Source: Cyclobacteriaceae bacterium
Lineage (GTDB): Bacteria; Bacteroidota; Bacteroidia; Cytophagales; Cyclobacteriaceae
Length of the DNA stretch: 64,000 nt
Direction of reading: 5' to 3'
NCBI GenBank assembly: GCA_028278225.1
Contig: JANQEU010000045.1
Span: forward strand, 186,001-250,000
Part shown: in pieces, positions 17,874 through 27,853 of the stretch
Position numbering within the stretch: the first letter of the stretch is position 1
Layout: every line of letters begins with the position of its first letter
Notes under the pieces: model-generated
Seen by the model: only the letters and a program-made list of their open reading frames with translations
Databases searched by the model: none
Told to the model about the DNA's origin: nothing
Translations under genes and position numbers: made by a program

Positions 17874-18572
17874 ATGAAACTCGGGTGCATAATAGTGGAC
17901 GATGAGAGCCTTGCTCAAAATGTGCTTGAAACTTATATTTCTTCGGTTTCAACTCTGCACCTGCTGAAGAAATGCAATTCAGCCCTGGAGGCAATCTCAT
18001 ATCTGCATGAGAATAAGGTTGATCTGATTTTTCTTGACATAAATATGCCGGAATTGTCCGGCCTGGAAATGTTAAAAACACTGACGGATCCGCCACAGGT
18101 CATTTTAACGACAGCTTACTCTGAATATGCGCTTGAAAGCTATGATTACGGAGTCGCTGATTACCTGCTTAAGCCATTCTCCCTGGAAAGATTTCTCAAA
18201 GCAGTCAACCGTGTTACTCATAAATTTGAACCCTCGGACAGCAACAAAAAAACCCTCCAAAAAAGCAATAAAATTATACTCAGACAGGACAAGGTTATCC
18301 ATTCGGTGAGTACGGAAGATATTGAATACGTGAAAGCTTACGGCAACTATCTGAGTGTTTTCACAAAGGCTAAAAAATATATCGTAAGAGACACCATTTC
18401 AGCTTTTGAGCAAAAACTGTCACGACATCTCTTTGTGCGTGTTCACAAATCATATGTCGTCCAGATCAACAAAATATCGACCATCGATGGCAACCGGCTT
18501 TATATCGGCGACACTAAAGTCCCAATCGGTAATTATTACAAGCAATCATTAAAACTTCGTTTGGAGGACTAG
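17874..18572 (+). CDS. LytTR family response regulator
   Basis: 232 residues. The receiver domain (1-120) has the acidic pair in IIVDDES, the phosphorylated Asp in LIFLDINMPELSG (about 54), the conserved Thr in ILTTAYSEYA and Lys in YLLKPFSLERF. The C-terminal LytTR domain (about 135-232) has EYVKAYGNYLSVF and FVRVHKSYVVQINKI. With the kinase 12 bp upstream it forms a LytS/LytT two-component system; targets could include the following permeases. Confidence 0.94.
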   Translation: MKLGCIIVDDESLAQNVLETYISSVSTLHLLKKCNSALEAISYLHENKVDLIFLDINMPELSGLEMLKTLTDPPQVILTTAYSEYALESYDYGVADYLLKPFSLERFLKAVNRVTHKFEPSDSNKKTLQKSNKIILRQDKVIHSVSTEDIEYVKAYGNYLSVFTKAKKYIVRDTISAFEQKLSRHLFVRVHKSYVVQINKISTIDGNRLYIGDTKVPIGNYYKQSLKLRLED

Positions 18573-18576
18573 GAAT

Positions 18577-18978
18577 TTGGAACCCGTAAAAGATATTAAG
18601 ACCTTGCTGAAAAACCTGTCCCCGAAGCTCAATGAAGGAGAGTATGTTTTTTGTACGGTACCGGAGGATTCTGAATTAACAGGTATTGAAACACTAGCCA
18701 CTTTTCTTGAGGGTGAAGGCAGGACACTGGTCATGAAAAAGGAGATTGCAGATCACTTAAATTTGGAGTATCATACGGTAATGTCCTGGATCTCGCTGAA
18801 TGTCTATTCTTCCCTGGAGGCAGTTGGTCTGCTTGCCAGGGTGAGCAGCTTACTCGCGAAAAACAATATATGCTGTAATGTGATTTCGGCGTATTATCAC
18901 GATCATATTTTCGTCCCAAAAAATGATGGTCATAAGGCTTTGAGTTTGCTTAGGAAAATGATGGAAAACCCGAAATAA
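18577..18978 (+). CDS. ACT domain-containing protein
   Basis: 133 residues with two ACT-like halves: the first has GEYVFCTVPED, the second LNVYSSLEAVGLLARVSSLLAKNNICCNVISA, as in the small cytosolic ACT_7-type proteins that may bind amino acids. The start is a TTG at 18577, supported by GGAGG at 18563-18567 lying inside the end of the response-regulator gene; the next Met would cut off the first strand set. Its stop-to-start gap to lytT is 4 nt, so it is coupled to the two-component genes. Confidence 0.8.
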   Translation: MEPVKDIKTLLKNLSPKLNEGEYVFCTVPEDSELTGIETLATFLEGEGRTLVMKKEIADHLNLEYHTVMSWISLNVYSSLEAVGLLARVSSLLAKNNICCNVISAYYHDHIFVPKNDGHKALSLLRKMMENPK

Positions 18979-19042
18979 AATATTCACACCTCACCTATCC
19001 TTCTCGTCGAATCTCAAAATGTGTCGGTTTATTGTACATGAG

Positions 19043-19059
19043 TGTTGGAAATTCCAACA
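19043..19059. promoter_or_regulatory. 17-bp perfect palindrome upstream of the permease genes
   Basis: TGTTGGAA and TTCCAACA face each other around a single A. It lies 195 bp before the first permease ATG, in a 275-bp gap with no gene. The form suits a dimeric regulator's operator, but no regulator can be named. Confidence 0.35.
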
Positions 19060-19253
19060 TGCCTCTTGTCCAGCCTATTTGTAATGTGCTGATTATCTGA
19101 CGATTATGATTTGGCATCACTCTTGACTTTTGTATTGCTACATTTAGTACAGAAATAAGGAATCACTCTTTAAAGATCCGTTGAAGTTTAAGGTGCAATA
19201 AGGGCGATAAGGCTAATGAGGTAAATTAAGGAGAACAACAGATAGAAATTTTT

Positions 19254-21620
19254 ATGCTTAGAAACTATTTCAGGACAGCAATAAGGATAATTAATGGCTC
19301 CAGGGGCTACTCAATAATAAATATCCTGGGCCTGGCAACAGGAATGGCCAGTTGTCTTCTCATTTTGCTCTGGGTCAACTACGAATTGAGCTATGATAAA
19401 TTTCACGAAAATGTTGATCGACTTTTTCGTGTAGTTCGATTTTCAGACCAGGAAGGAAGCGCTCTTACGCCTGTCCCTCTTGCCCACACCTTAAAAGAAA
19501 ACTTCGCGGAAGTTGAGAACGCCACAAGGTTCAACATCGAAGGATCCCAATTGGTGCGCTACCAGGATAAAAGTTTTCAGCATGATATAATGGCAATTGC
19601 GGATCAGAGCTTCCTGGAAATGTTTTCATTTCCTTTTATAAGGGGAGACAGGAACAGTGCCCTGGAAAATGTTAATTCCGTGGTGATAAATGAAAAAATG
19701 GCCCTGAAAATTTTTGAAAATGAAGATCCGGTTGGGAAGATCCTTAACATTAATCAACGAAGTTTTATGGTAACCGGAGTGATGAAAAACGTGCCGGCAA
19801 ACTCCCATATCCGCTTTGACTACATCGCACATTTCGATTCAAGAAACGCCTATTTGAGGCAGCTCACGGACAACAGATGGGATGTTTCCGCATATTACAC
19901 CTATGTATTGCTTTCGGAAAACGTCAGGGCCGGGCAGCTCCGGTCAAAATTTAACAGTTTTATCAATCAGTACACCGGGGAAACAAATCAAGATCTGCAA
20001 TTGCAGGAAATTTCAAATATCCATTTGCACCCTGAAATAGTGGATTACCTGGAGGGTCACAATGAAATTAAATATGTCTATCTCTTTTCGGGACTTGCAG
20101 CATTGATCCTGGTCATAGCCTGCATAAACTTTACCAATCTTACAACAGCGAGGGCCAGTCTGCGGGCAAAAGAAATTGGACTTAGAAAGGTAATGGGAGC
20201 CAGGCGGTCGGATCTGGTTCGTCAATTCCTCGGAGAATCTGTACTGCTTGCCTTATTCGCCCTTTTAATTGCCTCATTAATGGTAGAGACAATGTTACCG
20301 GCTTTAAGCGCCTGGTCGGGTAAAAACTTGGTGATTGATTACAATGATATTGGCAAGATCCTGATCACATTAGGCGCATTGATTATAGCAGTAGGATTAA
20401 TCGCAGGAAGCTACCCGGCTTTGCTTTTGTCCTCATTCCAGCCGGTCAAAATTCTAAAGGGGAATCTGCTGCATCATGGTGACAGGGGGCTATTCAGAAA
20501 GATATTGGTTGTCATTCAATTTTCATGTTCAATTTTTCTTGTGATTGGTACCATTGTCATCCACCAGCAGCTCAATTACATCAGCAAAAATGATCATGGG
20601 TATGACAAGGAGCACACACTCCATTTTACAATGCGAGGATCGTTTCGTCAAAACTATGAAAGCATAAAACAGGAGCTGGAGGTACATCCTGGTATATTAA
20701 ATATTTCAGCCGGACGCCCACCTTCCGAAGGTTTTGAAATGGCAGGCTCGGTTAACTGGCCCGGCAAGATCACTACTGAAGAAACAGATGTATTTCAGGT
20801 TGCTGTCGATCAAAATTACCCGGATCTATTCGGGCTGGACTTAATGGAAGGATCGGACTTTTCCACCGGTGAAATATCCCAGGGCAATAGCTATCTCATC
20901 AATGAAACCGCTAAACGAATGATAGGAACAGATTCGGTAATAGGTCTGCAAATTTCATTTCAAACCTGGAACGGTGATTTCATTGACCACATGGGAAGGA
21001 TCATCGGGGTTGTTGCTGATTTTCAGAATGGATCATTACACCATAGGATCCAACCGGTAATCATGTATGTCGACAAAGAAGCCCTGTTCACCATGAATAT
21101 CAAAGTCAGCCCGGCCGACCTGGATAATACCATAAAATACATTGAACAAAAATGGGATCAATATGTGGCTGACTATCCGTTTGATTATTCGTTTGTCGAT
21201 GTTCAACTTGACAGCTACTATCAATCGGAAAAGAAGCTCAGTACACTGTTCGATACCTTTACATTCCTGGCAATTTTCATATCCGGTCTTGGGCTATTCG
21301 GGTTGATCTCGCATTCCACCGACCGACGGATAAAGGAAATAGGTGTTCGAAAGGTTCTTGGAGCCACTATAACAAGTATTCTTTCTCTGCTGGTCCGTGA
21401 TACCATACGCCTGATTTTGATTGCTTCCCTCATTGCTGTTCCAGCCGCCTATTTCCTGATGAATAGCTGGCTGACAAATTTTGCCTACCGGGTCAGTATT
21501 GGTTGGACTTCCATAGTTATGGCCGTACTGTCCGGATTTTGGATTGCGATTTTGATCGTTTGTTTTCAAGGGTTCAAAGCTGCATCAGTCAATCCCGTCA
21601 AATCATTGAGAAACGAATGA
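19254..21620 (+). CDS. ABC transporter permease, FtsX/MacB type (first of tandem pair)
   Basis: 788 residues. The N-terminus (MLRNYFRTAIRI... with ILGLATGMAS) is the usual start of this Cytophagales permease group. A first membrane helix, a MacB-type periplasmic core, then three helices with EIGLRKVMGARRSDLV (about 305), a second periplasmic core, and a final three-helix block with EIGVRKVLGATITSIL (about 700). So it has two FtsX domains. These permeases work with a MacB-like ATPase in mechanotransmission or export; no ATPase gene is in the window. The next permease starts 35 bp later. Confidence 0.92.
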   Translation: MLRNYFRTAIRIINGSRGYSIINILGLATGMASCLLILLWVNYELSYDKFHENVDRLFRVVRFSDQEGSALTPVPLAHTLKENFAEVENATRFNIEGSQLVRYQDKSFQHDIMAIADQSFLEMFSFPFIRGDRNSALENVNSVVINEKMALKIFENEDPVGKILNINQRSFMVTGVMKNVPANSHIRFDYIAHFDSRNAYLRQLTDNRWDVSAYYTYVLLSENVRAGQLRSKFNSFINQYTGETNQDLQLQEISNIHLHPEIVDYLEGHNEIKYVYLFSGLAALILVIACINFTNLTTARASLRAKEIGLRKVMGARRSDLVRQFLGESVLLALFALLIASLMVETMLPALSAWSGKNLVIDYNDIGKILITLGALIIAVGLIAGSYPALLLSSFQPVKILKGNLLHHGDRGLFRKILVVIQFSCSIFLVIGTIVIHQQLNYISKNDHGYDKEHTLHFTMRGSFRQNYESIKQELEVHPGILNISAGRPPSEGFEMAGSVNWPGKITTEETDVFQVAVDQNYPDLFGLDLMEGSDFSTGEISQGNSYLINETAKRMIGTDSVIGLQISFQTWNGDFIDHMGRIIGVVADFQNGSLHHRIQPVIMYVDKEALFTMNIKVSPADLDNTIKYIEQKWDQYVADYPFDYSFVDVQLDSYYQSEKKLSTLFDTFTFLAIFISGLGLFGLISHSTDRRIKEIGVRKVLGATITSILSLLVRDTIRLILIASLIAVPAAYFLMNSWLTNFAYRVSIGWTSIVMAVLSGFWIAILIVCFQGFKAASVNPVKSLRNE

Positions 21621-21655
21621 AAATTAGAACCAATTACCGTTCAAAAGCATAACTA

Positions 21656-24052
21656 ATGTGGGCTAATTATTTAAAAGTGATTTTCAGGATACTCCTGAGA
21701 AACCGGTTTTTCTCATTGATCAATATTTTAGGTCTGTCAACCGGGATCACGACGTTCCTGTTTATCGTATTGTTCCTGAGGTATGAGTTTAGCTTTGACA
21801 AGCACTTCACCAATTCAGATTTGATCTACCGGGTCACACTGGACATGATATGGGACCAGGCGCCTACGCAATACACAGCCCTGGCACCGGCAGCTGCCGC
21901 GCACCAACTAGCCATGGACTACCCCCAAATTCTGGCCGGAACCAGGTTTATTTTTATTGACAGGCACATGTTTGACTATTCACCCGACTACGGAAATCAG
22001 GTACTCGAGCCACGCCGGTTTTATGAAAATAATATCATGCTGGCAGATTCAAACTTTCTCCGGGTATTTGATCTGCAAATAATTGCGGGTAAGAAAGAGA
22101 CGATCCTGACATTCCCAAATTCAATTCTTATTTCCGAAACGATTGCCAAAAAGTATTTCCACAACGAGAACCCCCTGGGAAAAACGCTCAGAATGGACAA
22201 TCAGACCAACTATGTAGTAAGAGGAATCATGGAGGACATCCCTGACAATACCCATTTTCAGACGGATTTTATCCTGTCTGCGGTAGGTGATCCACTCTTT
22301 GACATCGACAACTGGATTGACTTTAGTTACGGTTACATAAGGGTCGATGAGACTTTTGATGCAAATTCTTTTGATCAGCAGCTGGTTGATTTCAAAGAGA
22401 AATACTACGCCCCTTGGAAGGACGGTTCCAACTTCAGGCTCCAAAAATTAGTAGATATCCATCTCAGAAATGACAGGATATTCGACTTCGCAAAAACCAG
22501 GGATATCGGCTACCTGCACCTGATGGCAGCGATAGCAATCCTGATCATTCTGATCGCCTGCATTAATTATATGAACCTGTCCACGGCAAGATCTATTTAC
22601 AGATCCAAAGAGGTAAAGATCAGGAAAGTAGCCGGAGCCGACCGTCTCACGCTCATTACTCAGTTTCTGGGTGAAACGGTCTCAATTGCATTCTTGTCCA
22701 TGATAATTTCACTCATAGTAATTGAAATATTGCAGCCATGGTTCCTTAAATTGACAGAGACGCATGTTGCCTTCGATTATGGTAAAGACTGGGTTTATGT
22801 GTTAGTACTGACTTTAGGATTGGGTGTAATCGCCGGTCTCTACCCCGCTCTTTTTATGTCTTCATTCAGCCCCTCCAATCTCAAAACCTCTCTTCCTTAC
22901 AAAAACTTGGGAAATGTTCAGTTAAGGAAGATCCTGGTCATTTTTCAATTTGTAGTAATGGTGATCCTGCTAAGTGGTTCAGGGATCATCTTTCTCCAAA
23001 TGCGTTTGATAAAAACCAAATCGCTTGGCTTTGATAAAGAGTTGATTGTATACACTTCCATTGACAATGATGACTCGGGAAAACTTCCGCACCGGATGAA
23101 GGAAAAGCTTGAAACATACTCCAATATTGAAGGTGTTTGTGTTTCTAACTATCTGCCGGGCGAAACACCCTGGGGAGATCACTTTAAGATCGAGGGTAGC
23201 GATGATTTTTTCCCAAGCAGAACGGCCAATATCGGATATGAGTTTATACCAACACTGGGTATGAAAATGGTGGCTGGTCGAAATTTCTCACGGTCTTTCG
23301 GATCGGATTCTACCGGCTGCATCATCAATGAGACAGCCATGAAAAAATTTGGGTGGACACCTGACAACACTATTGGGAAAAAAATCAATTGGAATTTCGC
23401 ACAGAATCGGGATGATGAAATACATGGCCATGTCGTAGGTGTTGTGGAGGATTTTCATTTCAAATCGCTGCATGAAAAAGTTGAGCCTATTGTCCTTACT
23501 ATAATTAACCCTTACAACAATTTCATAACTGCCAAAATCAATTCTTCCAACATTGAAGAAACGCTGAGGTTTATCGAGTTAACACATCATGAATTAAATC
23601 CCGGCTTTCCGTTCGAATACACCTTCCTTGATAAGGATTATGAAAGATTGTATGAAGGTGAACGGCTATTTGAGAAAATCTTCAAGTATTTCGTCGGATT
23701 GGCCATTTTCATTGCATGCCTGGGCTTGCTGGGTTTGTCCATGTTTCTGGCCGAGAGAAAATTTAAGGAGATAGGGATCAGGAAGACCATGGGCGCGTCA
23801 GTCTTCCAGATCGTACAATTACTTACAAGAAACTTCTCGTTTTGGGTACTCCTCGCCAACATTATAGGATGGCCCATTGCATGGTACATCATGGACAGGT
23901 GGCTGGATAATTTTGCCTATAGAATTGATATTTCATTTTTCACCTTCTTAGCCGTTGGCATTATTACCCAATTCATTGCAATGGTCACCGTAGGAGCGCT
24001 TGCTTACAATGCAGCCAGGAAAAACCCGGTTGAAGCCATACGATATGAATGA
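21656..24052 (+). CDS. ABC transporter permease, FtsX/MacB type (second of tandem pair)
   Basis: 798 residues with the same layout as its neighbour: N-terminal helix, periplasmic core, FtsX block with EVKIRKVAGADRLTLI (about 325), second core, and a last FtsX block with EIGIRKTMGASVFQIV (about 705). It is clearly diverged from the first copy, so this is an old duplication rather than a recent one. The ATG at 21656 follows 35 bp after the first permease stop. The two may pair as a heterodimer with an ATPase encoded elsewhere. Confidence 0.92.
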   Translation: MWANYLKVIFRILLRNRFFSLINILGLSTGITTFLFIVLFLRYEFSFDKHFTNSDLIYRVTLDMIWDQAPTQYTALAPAAAAHQLAMDYPQILAGTRFIFIDRHMFDYSPDYGNQVLEPRRFYENNIMLADSNFLRVFDLQIIAGKKETILTFPNSILISETIAKKYFHNENPLGKTLRMDNQTNYVVRGIMEDIPDNTHFQTDFILSAVGDPLFDIDNWIDFSYGYIRVDETFDANSFDQQLVDFKEKYYAPWKDGSNFRLQKLVDIHLRNDRIFDFAKTRDIGYLHLMAAIAILIILIACINYMNLSTARSIYRSKEVKIRKVAGADRLTLITQFLGETVSIAFLSMIISLIVIEILQPWFLKLTETHVAFDYGKDWVYVLVLTLGLGVIAGLYPALFMSSFSPSNLKTSLPYKNLGNVQLRKILVIFQFVVMVILLSGSGIIFLQMRLIKTKSLGFDKELIVYTSIDNDDSGKLPHRMKEKLETYSNIEGVCVSNYLPGETPWGDHFKIEGSDDFFPSRTANIGYEFIPTLGMKMVAGRNFSRSFGSDSTGCIINETAMKKFGWTPDNTIGKKINWNFAQNRDDEIHGHVVGVVEDFHFKSLHEKVEPIVLTIINPYNNFITAKINSSNIEETLRFIELTHHELNPGFPFEYTFLDKDYERLYEGERLFEKIFKYFVGLAIFIACLGLLGLSMFLAERKFKEIGIRKTMGASVFQIVQLLTRNFSFWVLLANIIGWPIAWYIMDRWLDNFAYRIDISFFTFLAVGIITQFIAMVTVGALAYNAARKNPVEAIRYE

Positions 24053-24159
24053 TCAGTGTTAAGAATGGAATTGCCGAAAATAAAAGTGAATAAATCCGGA
24101 ACCTGAAGGGAATAAACCCGACTGTTGATAAAATAATTACAAACTCAAAATAAAAAACA

Positions 24160-24927
24160 ATGAAACGAACTTTTAAACCATTAACTTTTTTGATCCTTAT
24201 TTCTCTTTTGATTCTTACTTCAAATTGTAAAGAGGAAGATACGATTCTATTTGTATATCCTGATTTCAGTGTCAGCGACAATAAGTTTTCTGCACAAAAG
24301 GAGTTTTCTTATGCAATAGATTTAGCAGACCAATCAGAATTGCTTTTGAATGGGATCAACGGGACCATTACGATCACCGAAGATAGTACGATGAACACCG
24401 TTAAGATCACGGGTGAAAGAATTGTTAAATCAACGACTCAAGAGGATGCTAACACCAGGTTAAATGAACTCAAAGTAGAAATCGAAGAGTTGACCGGCGA
24501 GATCCGGGTCAGTACAATACAGCCTGATCGATCTGAAGGTCGGAATTATATCATCAATTACGACATTACATTACCAAAAAACATTGATGTCAACATCCAA
24601 AATGTGAATGGATCGGTCTCATTACGGGAGATCCATACTAACACTACGGTGCATTTGGCAAATGGCAATATCGACGCCAATGTGATCCTGCCATTGGATG
24701 GCTTTATTGACCTGAAGGTCATCAACGGCAGCATTGATCTTGAAATTCCTGAAAACACCTCGGCAGAACTGTCAGCGATTTTTGTAAACGGTTATGTCGA
24801 TGTTTCCAGGATAGATCTCAACGCCAAAGTTGAAAAATTAAATTCCCTGGTAGCCACATGTGGAAATGGTGACGGAACCATCTCATTAGCTACAACAAAC
24901 GGAGGGATAAAAGTAAGAGGTTACTGA
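24160..24927 (+). CDS. DUF4097-like adhesin-type lipoprotein
   Basis: 255 residues. A signal sequence ends in a lipobox (LTSNC, Cys about 23). The body is a right-handed beta-solenoid of short repeats rich in NG turns (LLLNGINGTITI, NVQNVNGSVSL, HLANGNIDANV, KVINGSIDLEI, FVNGYVDVSRI), the DUF4097/DUF4098 pattern. Function unknown; such proteins are often encoded near sigma/anti-sigma or transport genes. It lies 107 bp after the second permease and may be in the same run. Confidence 0.82.
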   Translation: MKRTFKPLTFLILISLLILTSNCKEEDTILFVYPDFSVSDNKFSAQKEFSYAIDLADQSELLLNGINGTITITEDSTMNTVKITGERIVKSTTQEDANTRLNELKVEIEELTGEIRVSTIQPDRSEGRNYIINYDITLPKNIDVNIQNVNGSVSLREIHTNTTVHLANGNIDANVILPLDGFIDLKVINGSIDLEIPENTSAELSAIFVNGYVDVSRIDLNAKVEKLNSLVATCGNGDGTISLATTNGGIKVRGY

Positions 24928-25014
24928 TAAAGGTGCTTCAGGAGAGTTTTTGATTTAAGAATTTGCTGAAAAGGAATCCTTCCGCATCAGTTATAACCAA
25001 AGAATTAAATTCTG

Positions 25015-25938
25015 ATGTATAATCTAATATCAAAATACAAATCGGCAATGTGTATAATTATATGCATTGGCCTTGCTGGCTGCAAAGAATCGAATGTAAA
25101 GCCGTCAGGCATGGTGGACAGTGGGTCATGGTATGAAACAGGATTTACACCATGGCCGCATGACGGCAACCCGCTGGAAGGCGAAAACTTCATTATCTAC
25201 AGTGACGCTGCAAGCCTTGAAGCCAGAGAATACTTACTGGACGTTTGTGAAGAAGTATTCACAACGATCAAGGAGAAACTGGATATTACCGATAACTCGA
25301 TCTTACAATTTCCGGCGGACCGGAATAATAAAATCCACATCTATGCTTATAAGAACTATGCTCCGACAAACTGGGGTGGTCAGGCATATTATGGAGGGTA
25401 CCTGGTGTATTCACCTGATAACCCCGTAAGAACCGGGTGGGGACATACTGATCCCGAGAATTATGAGCCATTGGTTAGACATGAAATGATGCATGTTATT
25501 CAAACGCTAATACTCGGAAATAATGACGAATCTTATTTGTACTCATGGTTTGCCGAAGGTATTGCCATAGAAATGTCAGTGACCAGTGAATATTCGGAGG
25601 AAAAATTCTACATAAGAATAGATAGTCAGACTGAATTTGATAGTCTTATTTCTATTTATGGTCAACGAAATCCTGTAGCCATAAGGCATTCATGGGACAG
25701 GCCGAATGATATCGAAGGTATTGGTAATTATTATTACTATCCTATGTATTGGCTGGCCTTGAGATATATTACCGATTCCGAAGGTGTTGGTGGCTCATTT
25801 TATGATGTGCGTGAAGTATTGTTAGATGGAACACGCGGAATATCTTTTAACACCTCTCTAAAAAACAGATTCGGTATCAGTCAGGCTGAATTTGAAGATC
25901 AGTTTTTTGATCTGATGAATGATTACCTGCCTGATTGA
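25015..25938 (+). CDS. Zinc metallopeptidase-like lipoprotein (gluzincin, peptidase MA-like)
   Basis: 307 residues. Lipobox IGLAGC gives Cys23. The zinc motif HEMMH is at 156-160 and the third ligand is likely Glu181 in SWFAEGIAIEMS, the gluzincin spacing of the peptidase MA family. An N-terminal beta region (50-150) precedes it. Substrate unknown; location is probably the periplasmic or outer face of the outer membrane. It is followed 36 bp later by an outer-membrane-type protein and then an S41 peptidase. Confidence 0.8.
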   Translation: MYNLISKYKSAMCIIICIGLAGCKESNVKPSGMVDSGSWYETGFTPWPHDGNPLEGENFIIYSDAASLEAREYLLDVCEEVFTTIKEKLDITDNSILQFPADRNNKIHIYAYKNYAPTNWGGQAYYGGYLVYSPDNPVRTGWGHTDPENYEPLVRHEMMHVIQTLILGNNDESYLYSWFAEGIAIEMSVTSEYSEEKFYIRIDSQTEFDSLISIYGQRNPVAIRHSWDRPNDIEGIGNYYYYPMYWLALRYITDSEGVGGSFYDVREVLLDGTRGISFNTSLKNRFGISQAEFEDQFFDLMNDYLPD

Positions 25939-25974
25939 AACTGACAATCATTTGAACAAAAAGCTAAAATCAAG

Positions 25975-26757
25975 ATGAAAAATAAATACATTTTTCTATG
26001 CCTGACTTCCTTTTTACTGGTGGCGGGTGTATCGGCTCAAGACACAGATTACCAACCGGTTTATCCAGAAGGTATTTCACTTGAATACGGATTAGGCAAG
26101 TTCGCCGTTCGTGATGAGTATTTTTCAAGGGAGAAATATTCCGGTCCACTTCCTTACTTCAAAACAGGTTGGTCCAGACTGCACAGCAATTACGCGTACG
26201 TTGTCGGGTTAGAGGTGCAGAACTCCTCGGACATCAAAAATTACAATTTGTCTACGGATATCTTTCAGTTCACGCTTAGACAGGGATTCCTGTATCAATT
26301 ACCGCGGATGACCCTTTTTAATAAAGATTTGAGTGGATATCTGGGACCCTCGACAGATTTGTTCTTTTTTCACAATAAACCTGCGATTTCACTGTCCGGA
26401 ATTGATGACAATTGGGAATCGATCGTGGGACTCTTTTCACTGGGTGTTAATACTCATTTTATTTACCCGTTACAAAGGAAAATCCAGTTGGAAGGAAAAC
26501 TTGGTTTTAGCGTAGTTTCCGTTGGGCTCAGGACGGTGGATGAAAAAGATGAAAACACATCCGAGATCAAATTTTTGACTTTGTTGAATGGAACAAATGG
26601 TTCCACAGCTTTCGGGATCCGGTATTTCCTTTCCAAAAGGCTCTCTGTGAAAATTGCCTACAGCCTGCAAATGACAAGGGTTAGTTCATGGGATCCGGTG
26701 ATTTCGTCCGGAGATCATTTGAAAGCTATTGTCAACTTTGATTTATCAAAAAGGTAA
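25975..26757 (+). CDS. Probable outer-membrane beta-barrel protein
   Basis: 260 residues with a signal peptide (1 to about 22, ending GVSAQ). The mature chain alternates polar and hydrophobic residues with many aromatic strand ends (ISLEYGLGKFAV, FTLRQGFLYQL, LKAIVNFDLSKR as last strand), as expected for a small barrel of about 10 strands. There is no named family I can assign. It ends 4 nt before the S41 peptidase start. Confidence 0.65.
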   Translation: MKNKYIFLCLTSFLLVAGVSAQDTDYQPVYPEGISLEYGLGKFAVRDEYFSREKYSGPLPYFKTGWSRLHSNYAYVVGLEVQNSSDIKNYNLSTDIFQFTLRQGFLYQLPRMTLFNKDLSGYLGPSTDLFFFHNKPAISLSGIDDNWESIVGLFSLGVNTHFIYPLQRKIQLEGKLGFSVVSVGLRTVDEKDENTSEIKFLTLLNGTNGSTAFGIRYFLSKRLSVKIAYSLQMTRVSSWDPVISSGDHLKAIVNFDLSKR

Positions 26758-26761
26758 TATT

Positions 26762-27787
26762 ATGAATACCATCAAAAATTTCCTTCTTGCGATCCTGGGA
26801 ACCTTGGCCCTTTCTTGCGCCGACGAGTTCATACCTGATAACCGGGAATTAAATGAGAATATGGCAGACTTTGAAGCCGCCTGGACAAGGGTGGCAGCAG
26901 TATATCCCTATATGGAATTCAAGAATATCAAGTGGGATTCTATTTATACGGTCTATCAGCCGCTATTCGAAGAGGCCTGGGGAGACGACTTTTACCTGGT
27001 CTTGCGTGATATGCTCTATGAATTGAAAGATGGTCATATCTGGTATGAAACCGAGAATGGAAGTCGTGTATATCCCTATGTCGTGCCCAGATACTTCAAG
27101 GATAAGCATTCCTTTAGCCCATTCGTTGTGAGGAAATACTTCGACAAAGCGCTTAAGCTCACTGAGAGTAGCACCGTCGAATACGAAATCTTACCTGATA
27201 ATATCGGGTACGCCTTCCTCTCAAATTTTGAAGAGAGTCATCTAACCTTTGAGTTTCCAGGTGTGCTGCAATACCTCAGAAATACCAGGAGTCTGATTTT
27301 GGATCTGCGCCAAAACAGAGGGGGTAACCGTCATAATATCACTAATGTCGTGGCAAGATTTCTGACGGATTCGTTACAGGATCCGGATTTCTACAAATTA
27401 GGCGTATTGCTGCCCGCTTCGCATATTCGACCACAGGGGCCATTTACATATACCAGGCCCGTGGTCGTCCTTATAGATGGAGGGACGTTCAGCGCGGGTG
27501 AAGGTTTTGTTGAACGCATGAAGCAAATATCAAATGTCACGGTTGTCGGGGATACAACAGGCGGGGGATCCGGAGGCTCCGATACAAGCGGTACTGAAAG
27601 TCAGGGAGAGTACATCTTACCCAGTGGAAGGGTAATCTTCATCACTACCTACGATCAACGGCGCTATGATGGCATTCCATGGGAAACGTTGGGCATTGCG
27701 CCGGATATTCGTGTAGAACAAACTGAAGACGACATAAAAAGGGGACGCGATAAACAATTGGAATACGCCATCGATATGCTGAAGTGA
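26762..27787 (+). CDS. S41 family peptidase, lipoprotein
   Basis: 341 residues from the ATG at 26762, chosen because it begins the signal MNTIKNFLLAILGTLALSC (lipobox Cys19) 4 nt after the previous stop; an in-frame ATG at 26729 lies inside the previous gene. The helical start carries LKDGH (His92), and the core has LILDLRQNRGG and the serine in GGTFSAGEG (Ser244). The lysine of CtpA-type enzymes is missing (GDTTGGGSGG in its place), so it belongs with tricorn-type S41 peptidases using Ser/His. It probably cuts C-termini or peptides in the periplasm. Confidence 0.87.
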   Translation: MNTIKNFLLAILGTLALSCADEFIPDNRELNENMADFEAAWTRVAAVYPYMEFKNIKWDSIYTVYQPLFEEAWGDDFYLVLRDMLYELKDGHIWYETENGSRVYPYVVPRYFKDKHSFSPFVVRKYFDKALKLTESSTVEYEILPDNIGYAFLSNFEESHLTFEFPGVLQYLRNTRSLILDLRQNRGGNRHNITNVVARFLTDSLQDPDFYKLGVLLPASHIRPQGPFTYTRPVVVLIDGGTFSAGEGFVERMKQISNVTVVGDTTGGGSGGSDTSGTESQGEYILPSGRVIFITTYDQRRYDGIPWETLGIAPDIRVEQTEDDIKRGRDKQLEYAIDMLK

Positions 27788-27853
27788 AAATGCTTTACGA
27801 TTTGCAAACTGAGCCTGAATTTGGCTTGAAGAAACTAAAAAAATGAAATAACT

